7,172 nt of DNA from Rhodoferax sp. GTDB taxonomy: Bacteria; Pseudomonadota; Gammaproteobacteria; Burkholderiales; Burkholderiaceae_C. Of the stretch, positions 1 to 5,719 are shown one piece after another; the stretch's first letter is position 1; each line of letters begins with the position of its first letter. The stretch is taken from assembly GCA_020048255.1 (NCBI GenBank), contig JAIFMR010000160.1, positions 1 to 7,172 of the forward strand, given 5' to 3'. Position numbers and translations under genes: made by a program. Below the pieces are notes generated by a model. It had not been told where the DNA came from and searched no databases. It saw nothing but the letters and a program-made list of their open reading frames with translations.

Positions 1-2
1 TG

Positions 3-83
3 GGCGCCGTCGCAGTGATCCCCAAACTTACAGTTGATGCGCTGGCCCGCATCGAACAAATCACTGCACCGCTGGCCCATTGA
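3..83 (+). CDS. C-terminal end of an upstream gene, possibly aldo/keto reductase (partial)
   Basis: A frame open from the left edge of the window ends at TGA 81-83 and gives 26 residues, including VIPKLTVDALARIEQI and the terminus TAPLAH. The pattern 'V-x-P-K-L-(S/T)-x-x-x-x-x-(R/K)-I-(D/E)-x-I' resembles the last helix of aldo/keto reductases of the potassium-channel-beta-like group. That match is from memory of the family and rests on very few residues. The start and all catalytic residues (Asp, Tyr, Lys, His) would lie outside the window. A random open frame of this length is possible, but the amphipathic helix ending in a short tail looks like a real C-terminus. The next confident gene starts over 400 bases downstream, so this gene is probably a separate transcription unit. 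Confidence 0.45.
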   Translation, partial: GAVAVIPKLTVDALARIEQITAPLAH

Positions 84-370
84 GTTTGTGGTGGGAGGTC
101 ACTTCTCACCCGGTCGAGAGCCTCCAGTTACGGGTCTTTCATTGTCCCTGCCAACCAGTGCGTCAGCCTCTTCAATGGATGGGAACACCGGCGCTAAGGA
201 GAATTTGAGGACGCCAACGTCCATCAACATAGCCAAGCTGAATGGAGGATCGCTCTACCGCGATGGGCCTAGCGCACCGCCAGCGTGCATACATATTTCA
301 GTGAACTGAGATGAATTGTTTGCGGCGCACCTCAAACGTGCACGTACCTCTGTGCGCTCCAGGCCTGCGG

Positions 371-399
371 CTGACATAGCCAGCCAGCATTATTGAAAT
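371..399 (+). promoter_or_regulatory. Possible sigma70-type promoter for the first ABC operon
   Basis: CTGACA at 371-376 matches the -35 consensus TTGACA at five of six bases. TGAAAT at 394-399 matches the -10 consensus TATAAT at four of six, and the spacer is 17 bases. Transcription would begin near 405-408 and leave a leader of about 90 bases before the ATG at 497. This is the best candidate found by eye in the gap, but matches of this quality also occur by chance. The first CAGCAT copy of the repeat described separately falls between the two boxes. Confidence 0.3.
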
Positions 400-429
400 T
401 GCTCAGCATTAGTCATGCATGAACAGCAT
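385..429 (+). repeat. Three CAGCAT direct repeats spaced 19-20 bases
   Basis: CAGCAT occurs at 385-390, 404-409 and 424-429, with start-to-start distances of 19 and 20 bases, roughly two turns of the helix. The array overlaps the candidate promoter at 371-399, and the palindrome TCATGCATGA (413-422) lies between copies two and three. This arrangement would suit a protein that binds repeatedly on one face of the DNA, but the hexamer is short and chance clustering is possible. Confidence 0.3.
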
Positions 430-496
430 GGCACGCTCCTTGCGCATTCTTTGGCGGTTTAGATCACCATTTTTTACCCGCACCAGGAGTACGACC

Positions 497-1342
497 ATGA
501 CCCACAAGCTCTCCCGCTCTATTCGACGCCATCTTGTTACCGCACTGCTTCTAGCACCGGCCCTCTGGGGCATTGCCGGTACGTCGCACGCTGCGAATCT
601 CGATGAAATCAAGAAGCGCGGCTTCATGACCGTGGTGACCGAAGACGACTTTCGGCCGTTTGAATTCGTCAAGGACGGTAAGCCAACTGGATTCAACAAC
701 GAGATGATCGATGCTTTGCGCAAATACGCGCCATTCGAGATCCGCCAGGAGATATTGCCCTGGCCCGGTATCCTCGCGGGCGTAGCAACCGGCAAGTACG
801 ACATCGCCATCACAGCGGTGCTGATGACCAAGGAGCGGACGCAGTCGCTCGACTTCACCAGTCCGATTGCGGATGCGACCCACTACTACGTCAAGCGCAA
901 GGGCGACAGCAGCATCAATTCCATCAAGGACCTGAACGGCAAGACCGTGGGCGTGCAGACAGGTAGCGCTTTCTTGAGTCGCCTGCCCGAGCTTCAGGCT
1001 ATGCTGGCTAAAGAGGGTGGCAAGCTAGGCAAGATCGTGGAATATGCGTCCTACCCCGAGGCCTACCAAGACCTTGCGCTTAAACGCACCGACTTCGTGG
1101 TCAACACCGTGATCAACCTCAAAGCGCTGGTGGGCGAACGCCCCACCGTCTTCGAACTGGGCCAGGCGGTGTCGGGCAAATCCTATCCTGCCTGGGCAGT
1201 GAAAAAGGGCAACACCGAACTGCAGAAGTTCATAAACGAATTCATTGCAGCACAGAAGGCCAACGGTGTCATGCCAGCGCTGCAGAAGAAATGGTTCGGT
1301 GAGGCTTTCAACCTGCCGGTCAGCTATACGCCGGAACAGTAA
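497..1342 (+). CDS. Periplasmic substrate-binding protein, family 3 (polar amino-acid-type ABC importer)
   Basis: Encodes 281 residues. The ATG at 497 is chosen because AGGAG lies at 485-489, 7 bases upstream, and a normal Sec signal peptide follows: basic start (KLSRSIRRH), hydrophobic core at about residues 13-27, and likely cleavage after A32 in TSHA-A. An in-frame ATG at 419 has no ribosome site and would bury the signal. The mature protein fits the SBP_bac_3 fold: first lobe with a DDFRPFEF segment (50-57) and GFNNEMIDAL (65-74), then the signature around KERTQSLDFTSPI (112-124). R114 there is the expected ligand-carboxylate arginine. The second lobe starts with DLNGKTVGVQTGSAF (145-159). 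The segment TDFVVNT (198-204) has Thr where this family usually has the Asp that binds the amino group. The protein delivers ligand to the two permeases downstream. The substrate is unresolved: an amino acid or a derivative is likely. Confidence 0.93.
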   Translation: MTHKLSRSIRRHLVTALLLAPALWGIAGTSHAANLDEIKKRGFMTVVTEDDFRPFEFVKDGKPTGFNNEMIDALRKYAPFEIRQEILPWPGILAGVATGKYDIAITAVLMTKERTQSLDFTSPIADATHYYVKRKGDSSINSIKDLNGKTVGVQTGSAFLSRLPELQAMLAKEGGKLGKIVEYASYPEAYQDLALKRTDFVVNTVINLKALVGERPTVFELGQAVSGKSYPAWAVKKGNTELQKFINEFIAAQKANGVMPALQKKWFGEAFNLPVSYTPEQ

Positions 1343-1382
1343 TCGACGGATGAGCGCGCCGGACCGCCCCAAGTGCTCATGC

Positions 1383-1397
1383 TCCCGCTCAGCGGGG
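1383..1397 (+). other. GC-rich hairpin between binding-protein and permease genes
   Basis: CCCGC (1384-1388) and GCGGG (1392-1396) form a 5-bp stem around the loop TCA, extended by a T-G wobble pair (1383/1397). The flanks also contain two GCGCGC blocks at 1354-1359 and 1400-1405 that can pair over a longer range. No T-tract follows, so this is not a standard intrinsic terminator. In importer operons, a structure directly after the binding-protein gene often keeps that mRNA segment more abundant than the permease part by partial termination or by protecting the 3' end. That role is inferred here from position only. Confidence 0.4.
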
Positions 1398-1423
1398 CAG
1401 CGCGCAAGCCATAGAGTGACCCC

Positions 1424-2071
1424 ATGAGCCACGCGGATGTCCTGTCGATCTTCAGCGGCGCATTGACCACGTTGCTGCTGTCCTTCGCCGGCATTGCGCT
1501 GGGACTACCGCTGGGACTGGGCCTGGCAATTTCACGCTGGGCCCGGATATCGGTACTCAATTCAGTGGTGGCGGTCTATGTAAGCCTGCTGCGCGCCACA
1601 CCGCTGATCACGCTGGTACTGCTGATTTTTTTTGCCCTACCCACCGCGGGCCTGTCGGTTGGGCCAATGTCCGCTGGCCTGATCGCGCTGGTCCTCAACA
1701 CTGCCGCTTTCAACTGCGAGGTATGGCGCGCAGCCCTGCTTGACCTGCCTAAAGACCAGATCGAGGCCGCGCAATCGGTCGGCATGAGCCGCAGCCTGAG
1801 CTTCCGTCGGATCGTGCTGCCGCAGGTCTGGCGCACCGCTTTGCCCGGTCTCATCAACGAGATGTCTCAGCTGGTCAAGCTCACACCGGTGCTCGCGGTA
1901 GTGGGCGTGGTCGATATCACCCGCGCAGCTGTGCGCATCGGCGCGCAGACCTATGAGCCGCTACCACCGTTCTTGGTGGCGCTGGCCATCTACATCCCCA
2001 TCGTGTACGCGCTGGTGAGCGTGCAACGCTGGGTAGAGCGGTGCACCAGGCAGCGCGAGGTAGCAGCATGA
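1424..2071 (+). CDS. ABC importer permease 1, polar amino-acid (HisM/GltK-like) family
   Basis: A 215-residue integral membrane protein, the usual size for this family. An in-frame TAG at 1412-1414 sits only 9 bases before the ATG at 1424, so no longer start is possible in this stretch. The ribosome site is weak (a GAGTGA-like sequence at about 1414-1419). Membrane segments are apparent at about residues 13-36, 47-74, 82-100, 152-172 and 182-204. The family landmark LLRATPLITLVLLIFFALP lies at 55-73. The ATPase-contacting EAA loop is intact: E114-A-A, G120 and L132-P133 in EAAQSVGMSRSLSFRRIVLP. It forms a heterodimer, by inference, with the next permease, whose start codon overlaps this stop. 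A run of eight T at 1626-1633 encodes part of the second membrane segment. The 81-base gap from the binding-protein gene carries a hairpin. Confidence 0.93.
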   Translation: MSHADVLSIFSGALTTLLLSFAGIALGLPLGLGLAISRWARISVLNSVVAVYVSLLRATPLITLVLLIFFALPTAGLSVGPMSAGLIALVLNTAAFNCEVWRAALLDLPKDQIEAAQSVGMSRSLSFRRIVLPQVWRTALPGLINEMSQLVKLTPVLAVVGVVDITRAAVRIGAQTYEPLPPFLVALAIYIPIVYALVSVQRWVERCTRQREVAA

Positions 2072-2724
2072 TGCGCGACTTCATCACCGTCTGGTCGGAG
2101 CGTGATCTGCTGCTTTCGGGTCTGGGCAACACTGTGCTGCTGTCTGTGATCGCGGGTGTGGTGGCAATGTTCCTGGGTGCCGTGCTGTCGACCCTACTGA
2201 TGTCACCCAGGCCCGCATTGTCACTGCCAGCCAAGGGGCTGGTGGACCTGGCGCGCTGTATGCCCTTCCTGCTGTTTGCATACATCGTCTATTACGGTCT
2301 GCCCTCGTTTGGTCTGCAGTTAGACGCATGGAGCGCGGGTCTATTTGCGCTCACGACCTATCACGCTGCCTACATGGCCGAGATCTTGCGCGCCGCTTGG
2401 TGCGCACAACCGCAAGCCCCCATAGAATCCGGTATCGCTTTTGGCTACAGCGGCTTAGGCTTGTTCAGGCGCATCGTGCTGCCGCCACTGGCGCTCTCAA
2501 GCGCGCCGGTACTGGGCAACCAACTGATCCAGATCATCAAGGACAGCGCCTTCCTCACCATCATCACGCTGCCCGAACTCACCCATGCTGTGAGTTCCAT
2601 TCAGTCGCGTCACTTCATTCCATTTGCCGCCTTCGCCACTGCGGTACTGCTTTATTGGGCGCTGTGCCTGGTGGTAGAAGCCGGAGTGGCCGCCGTGGGC
2701 CGTCTGGCTGAGGCGCGGCGCTAA
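2068..2724 (+). CDS. ABC importer permease 2, polar amino-acid (HisQ/GltJ-like) family
   Basis: Encodes 218 residues from ATG 2068. This ATG overlaps the TGA of permease 1 (2069-2071) in an ATGA arrangement typical of translational coupling, and GAGGT at 2057-2061 lies 6 bases upstream. The adjacent ATG at 2071 and a GTG at 2041 are in frame, but the GTG would add a 27-base overlap without a better ribosome site. Membrane segments appear at about residues 17-45, 62-80, 87-106, 156-175 and 184-210. The segment LARCMPFLLFAYIVYYGLP (61-79) corresponds to the conserved R-x-x-P-x-L region. The cytoplasmic loop is degenerate, with E120-S-G in place of EAA, but G126 and L138-P139 are kept. The two permeases are clearly different in sequence, so the transporter core is probably a heterodimer. 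Confidence 0.92.
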   Translation: MMRDFITVWSERDLLLSGLGNTVLLSVIAGVVAMFLGAVLSTLLMSPRPALSLPAKGLVDLARCMPFLLFAYIVYYGLPSFGLQLDAWSAGLFALTTYHAAYMAEILRAAWCAQPQAPIESGIAFGYSGLGLFRRIVLPPLALSSAPVLGNQLIQIIKDSAFLTIITLPELTHAVSSIQSRHFIPFAAFATAVLLYWALCLVVEAGVAAVGRLAEARR

Positions 2725-2743
2725 ACCCTCTCCTGCGCGTAAC

Positions 2744-3559
2744 ATGCCCACACCCATCCCCCTCCTCAGCGTCCAATCGCTCAGCAAAAGTTTCGGCAAC
2801 CTGCGCGTGCTCGACAACATCTCGTTTTCCGTGGCATTCGGTGAGACCGTCTGCCTGCTCGGACCGTCGGGTTCTGGCAAATCGACACTGTTACGTTGCA
2901 TCAACTGGCTGGAACGCCCCGACAGCGGGCGCATCCTGATCGACAGCCAGCCGATCGGCATCACCTCGGGTGGCGTGGTGATGAACGACCAGCAGTTGGC
3001 GCAAATGCGCACTCGCATCGGCATGGTGTTCCAGCAGTTCGCACTGTGGCCACACCTCACGGTGATGCAGAACGTGATGGAGGCGCCAGTGCATGTGCAA
3101 CGTCGGCCCAAGGACATTGTCCGTACCGAGGCCGAGGCACTGCTGAAACGCGTGGGTTTGTTCGACAAGCGCGACATCTTCCCGGCGCGTCTCTCGGGTG
3201 GGCAGAAACAGCGCGTGGGCATTGCCCGCGCACTGGCCATGAAGCCTGCGCTCATGCTATTTGACGAGCCTACCAGCGCACTTGACCCCGAGCTGGTGGG
3301 CGAGGTGCTGGCAGTCATGCGGGACCTGGCCGCCGAGGGCATGACCATGGTGGTGGTGACACACGAAATGGCGTTTGCGCGTGAAGCTGCACACCGCGTG
3401 GTTTTCATGGATCACGGCGTAGTGGTGGAGACGGGGCCGCCTGAGGCGTTCTTCGAGGCACCCAGCACCGAGCGCGGACGCCAGTTTCTGCAACGCTTCT
3501 CGAAGGAGTGCACCAATCCCAAAAGTCTTGACTTCATTGCCTGTACCAAATCAAGCTGA
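2744..3559 (+). CDS. ABC importer ATPase, polar amino-acid (GlnQ/HisP-like) family
   Basis: Encodes 271 residues with every element of an ABC nucleotide-binding domain: Walker A GPSGSGKST (40-48), Q-loop in VFQQFALWPH (95-104), signature LSGGQKQR (150-157), Walker B LMLFDE (170-175) with catalytic E175, D-loop SALD (178-181) and switch H207 in VTHEM. The wording GMVFQQFALWPHLT is typical of the amino-acid uptake group, and this protein would power the two permeases upstream. ATG 2744 lies 19 bases after the permease 2 stop; the ribosome site is poor, so expression may depend on coupling. Homologs usually end soon after the FLQRFS-like helix (248-253). Here about 18 more residues follow (KECTNPKSLDFIACTKSS), a short tail of no known role. 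No terminator is visible just downstream. Confidence 0.95.
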   Translation: MPTPIPLLSVQSLSKSFGNLRVLDNISFSVAFGETVCLLGPSGSGKSTLLRCINWLERPDSGRILIDSQPIGITSGGVVMNDQQLAQMRTRIGMVFQQFALWPHLTVMQNVMEAPVHVQRRPKDIVRTEAEALLKRVGLFDKRDIFPARLSGGQKQRVGIARALAMKPALMLFDEPTSALDPELVGEVLAVMRDLAAEGMTMVVVTHEMAFAREAAHRVVFMDHGVVVETGPPEAFFEAPSTERGRQFLQRFSKECTNPKSLDFIACTKSS

Positions 3560-3717
3560 TGCGACGACACCGCACAACACCACAAGTGGCATGGACGTAT
3601 AGGCTATCTGCAGTCGGCTCTGTTCTAAAAGGCGGATCCGTGCCGGCAACCCCATGCTGACAGACTGCAGAACAAACCTTTATGCGGCGTATGGCGCTGA
3701 TGACCCCAGAAGGCACC
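3560..3717. other. Gap between the amino-acid importer and the two-component genes
   Basis: About 158 bases with no coding sequence supported. The region contains nested dyad symmetry (listed separately). It also has a CTGACA hexamer at 3657-3662, with TATGCG at 3681-3686 as a poor -10 partner at 18-base spacing, which would put a transcript start in the 3690s. No stem followed by a T-tract is present, so the end of the upstream operon cannot be placed, and some read-through into the kinase gene is possible. Confidence 0.45.
3607..3671. repeat. Nested inverted repeats: 9-bp arms enclosing two adjacent 8-bp palindromes
   Basis: TCTGCAGTC at 3607-3615 is the exact reverse complement of GACTGCAGA at 3663-3671; the arms are 47 bases apart. 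Inside the interval two perfect palindromes abut without a gap: CGGATCCG at 3633-3640 and TGCCGGCA at 3641-3648. The element lies directly ahead of the histidine kinase gene. It could be a binding site for a dimeric regulator or an RNA structure. It does not look like a terminator, because no T-run follows either arm. Confidence 0.5.
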
Positions 3718-4887
3718 ATGGCAACGAATGACCCCGCTGTGGTGCCAGTGTTGCAAAAACAACTGACGCTTCTGCTGGAATCCACCGGCGAGGGTATTTA
3801 CGGTATTGATATGAAAGGGCTATGTACCTTTATCAACCGAGCTGGTGCAAACATGCTGGGACTGAAGCCCGAAGAGGTGCTGAGTCGCAACATGCACGAT
3901 CTGACACACCACTCGCACGCCGATGGGCGCCCTTACCTGGCGCAAGACTGTGCCATCTTCAACGCCTTCCGTCAGGGCCTGTCGTGTCGCATTGACACCG
4001 AAGTGTTCTGGCATCGCGAACAGCATTGTTTTCCGGTGGAGTATTCCAGCTACCCGCTGATGGATGGCGACACCGTGCTGGGCGCAGTGGTCACCTTTGT
4101 GGACATCACCGAGCGCAAGCGCGCCGCAGATGCGTTGCAGGCCGCCAAAAATGAACTGGAGCAACGCGTTGTGGCGCGCACCCAAGCACTGTCGGAGGCC
4201 TTGGAGCAACTGCGTGAACTCTCAGCCTATTCTGAAACTGTGCGTGAGGAAGAACGCACCCGCATTGCCCGTGAGGTGCATGACGAGCTGGGCAGCCTGT
4301 TGGTGGCGCTGAAGATGGACGTGAACTGGATAGATAAGCGCCTGAGTGAGCAAACGCAGCGCACCTCGCACGAAGCGCAGGCGATGCGGACCCGGCTGCG
4401 CAGCAAGTGCCAGAATATGAGTGGCCTGATCGAGCGGGCGGTGGACAACGTGGGACGCATCATCACCGACCTGCGCCCCAGCATTCTGGACCACCAGGGG
4501 TTATGGGCAGCGCTGGAATGGCAGGCGCATGAGTTTGCCCAGTCCACCGAGCTGGTGCTGGACTGGCAAATGCAGGGCACCGAGGGCGTGGAACTGCCCG
4601 AGCCAGAAGCTATGGCAGTATTTCGTATTTTTCAGGAAATGCTCAGCAACGTGGCTCGTCACGCCCAGGCGACAGCCATCACCCTGCGTATTCAAGTCAC
4701 AGCCAAGTTATTGACCCTCTCGGTGCAAGACAACGGCTGTGGCGCCAGCCCCTTAGCGTTTGAAGCCCCCACGGCCTATGGCGTCATGGGTATGCGCGAA
4801 CGGGCTCGCCATTTTGGCGGCCAGCTTGAGATTTCAAGCCAAATGGGCCTGGGGTCCTTATTTACTCTGCGCTTGTCACTACTATAA
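3718..4887 (+). CDS. Soluble PAS-domain sensor histidine kinase, NarX/NreB (HisKA_3) type
   Basis: Encodes 389 residues from ATG 3718, chosen because AGAAGG lies at 3708-3713 (4 bases upstream) and the PAS domain begins soon after. In-frame ATGs at 3682, 3691 and 3700 would add up to 12 residues and cannot be excluded. No membrane segment is present, so the sensor is cytoplasmic. Order: PAS domain at about 12-130 ending in VDITERKRA; helical linker at about 134-178; HisKA_3 dimerisation region with the phosphate-accepting H188 in RIAREVHDELG; ATPase domain with N-box N311 (EMLSNVARHAQA), D338-N-G-C-G and the YGVMGMRERA glycine loop (354-363). The kinase should autophosphorylate on H188 and pass phosphate to the regulator encoded 7 bases downstream. 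Four of six cysteines (C36, C78, C90, C104) and the motif HHSHADG (64-70) lie in the PAS domain. The signal is unknown; nitrate, nitrite or redox state is a guess from the neighbouring nitrate-type binding protein. Confidence 0.93.
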   Translation: MATNDPAVVPVLQKQLTLLLESTGEGIYGIDMKGLCTFINRAGANMLGLKPEEVLSRNMHDLTHHSHADGRPYLAQDCAIFNAFRQGLSCRIDTEVFWHREQHCFPVEYSSYPLMDGDTVLGAVVTFVDITERKRAADALQAAKNELEQRVVARTQALSEALEQLRELSAYSETVREEERTRIAREVHDELGSLLVALKMDVNWIDKRLSEQTQRTSHEAQAMRTRLRSKCQNMSGLIERAVDNVGRIITDLRPSILDHQGLWAALEWQAHEFAQSTELVLDWQMQGTEGVELPEPEAMAVFRIFQEMLSNVARHAQATAITLRIQVTAKLLTLSVQDNGCGASPLAFEAPTAYGVMGMRERARHFGGQLEISSQMGLGSLFTLRLSLL

Positions 4888-4894
4888 AAATAGC

Positions 4895-5572
4895 ATGATC
4901 AAAGTCCTGATTGGCGATGACCACCGCATCGTGCGCGAAGGCCTGAAACAGGTTCTGGCCGACGCGCCCGATGTCAGCGTGCTGGCCGAGGCCGCCAGCG
5001 GGCCTGAGGTGCTGTCACAGGTTCAGGCACTGGGCGGTTCTACCGGGCTGGATCTGGTGCTGCTGGACATTGCCATGCCGGAGCAGGATGGGCTGGAGGT
5101 GCTGCAAGTTCTGCGTCGCACCCACCCTCAGCTGCCGGTCCTGATGTTGAGCACTTACCCAGAGAGACAGTACGCCGTGCGCTGCATCAAGCTTGGCGCG
5201 GGCGGCTACCTGAACAAGAGCGCCGACCCGGATGACATGCTGGCCGCCGTCCGCAAGGTGGCAGCAGGCGGCATGTATGTCACCCCTGACACCGCTGAGG
5301 CACTGGCTGCGGCCATGGCCACAGCAGGCCGGTCTGGTACGTCCGCCCAAACGGTGGCAGCCGGTGTGGATGCACTGTCACACCGCGAACATCAGGTGTT
5401 TCGCCTGCTCAGCACGGGGCACACCGTGGGCGAAATTGGTGCACAGCTGAAATTAGCCTCCAACACGGTAAGCACCTACCGGGCACGAATTCTGGAAAAA
5501 ACCGGCACCAAAAACGATGTTGAGCTGGCGTTGTATGCCCAGCGTTACAGCCGCAGCACACCGGAGCACTGA
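4895..5572 (+). CDS. NarL/FixJ-type DNA-binding response regulator
   Basis: Encodes 225 residues. ATG 4895 is chosen because the protein then begins MIKVLIGDDHRIVREG, the standard receiver start; a longer open frame reaches back into the kinase gene but would add non-homologous residues. There is no clear ribosome site, and the gap to the kinase stop (4885-4887) is 7 bases, so translation is probably coupled. Receiver domain (1-122): acidic D8 and D9, phosphorylation site D58 in LLDIAMPEQDG, S86/T87 and K108. A Gly/Ala-rich linker at about 134-156 leads to the LuxR/GerE helix-turn-helix (161-218), with recognition-helix region ASNTVSTYRARILEKTG. The paired kinase is the obvious phosphodonor. 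The likely target, inferred from position, is the nitrate-type importer downstream, and possibly its own operon. Confidence 0.94.
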   Translation: MIKVLIGDDHRIVREGLKQVLADAPDVSVLAEAASGPEVLSQVQALGGSTGLDLVLLDIAMPEQDGLEVLQVLRRTHPQLPVLMLSTYPERQYAVRCIKLGAGGYLNKSADPDDMLAAVRKVAAGGMYVTPDTAEALAAAMATAGRSGTSAQTVAAGVDALSHREHQVFRLLSTGHTVGEIGAQLKLASNTVSTYRARILEKTGTKNDVELALYAQRYSRSTPEH

Positions 5573-5595
5573 GAAATTCTGGATGGAGTCAGCCT

Positions 5596-5615
5596 TTGTA
5601 GGGAGGGCACTACAA
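5596..5615. promoter_or_regulatory. Inverted repeat upstream of the nitrate-type binding protein, possible regulator site
   Basis: TTGTAG at 5596-5601 and CTACAA at 5610-5615 are perfect reverse complements around an 8-base spacer, GGAGGGCA. The element lies 24 bases after the regulator stop and about 105 bases before the ATG at 5720. Such spaced dyads suit dimers of LuxR-family regulators, so the regulator encoded just upstream could bind here. In RNA it would form a 6-bp hairpin with an 8-base loop, which does not fit the hexaloop of ANTAR-responsive leaders, and no T-tract follows. No convincing -35/-10 pair was found nearby. Confidence 0.35.
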
Positions 5616-5719
5616 GCTGTCGGGCCACCGGGTACGAATTACGGTGAAGCCATGAGCCATGGCACAAGTTGGCCCAGGCATTGCGTGGCAAGCAGGGTCC
5701 AACTTCAAAAGGTGATGCC

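Larger units (their letters stand above)
84..496. other. 413-base gap without a confident gene, upstream of the first ABC operon
   Basis: No confident protein gene was found on either strand. A 91-codon + frame (34-309) overlaps the end of the upstream gene, has no ribosome binding site and no recognisable domain. The - strand carries a protein-like but interrupted frame (stop at 99-101, amber at 255-257), treated as a finding. The region contains a small hairpin GGACG-CCAA-CGTCC at 209-222 with no T-tract after it, so it is not a convincing terminator for the upstream gene. It also has a perfect 10-bp palindrome TCATGCATGA at 413-422 and a T6 run at 470-475 in the leader. The right half presumably holds the promoter and operator of the importer operon that starts at 497. 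Confidence 0.6.

Noticed and set aside
34..309. A 91-codon + strand frame near the left edge
   Set aside because: It overlaps the end of the upstream gene, has no ribosome site, and its composition shows no recognisable fold.
454..475. Attenuator or terminator in the leader, ending in six T
   Set aside because: Only a 3-bp stem can form before the T6 run, too weak for an intrinsic terminator.
419..496. Longer start for the first binding protein at ATG 419
   Set aside because: No ribosome site precedes it and it would put 26 residues ahead of a normal signal peptide, whereas ATG 497 has AGGAG at good spacing.
2497..3408. Long - strand open frame (303 codons) opposite the permease 2 and ATPase genes
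   Set aside because: It is a Ser/Arg/Thr-rich translation with no motif and lies opposite complete ABC ATPase motifs.
5649..5663. GCCAT-N5-ATGGC dyad and the GCCATGGC palindrome ahead of nrtA
   Set aside because: They are short, overlap each other, and this kind of palindrome is common in GC-rich DNA; nothing else supports a site.
5660..5674. Sigma54-like -24/-12 promoter (TGGCAC followed by GGCC) before nrtA
   Set aside because: The GG and GC elements are 9 rather than 10 bases apart and the -12 box is poor, so the spacing rule is broken.
5681..5691. TTGC-GTG-GCAA mini-hairpin as an ANTAR-type antitermination leader
   Set aside because: The stem is four pairs with a 3-base loop, whereas ANTAR targets have paired hairpins with hexaloops.
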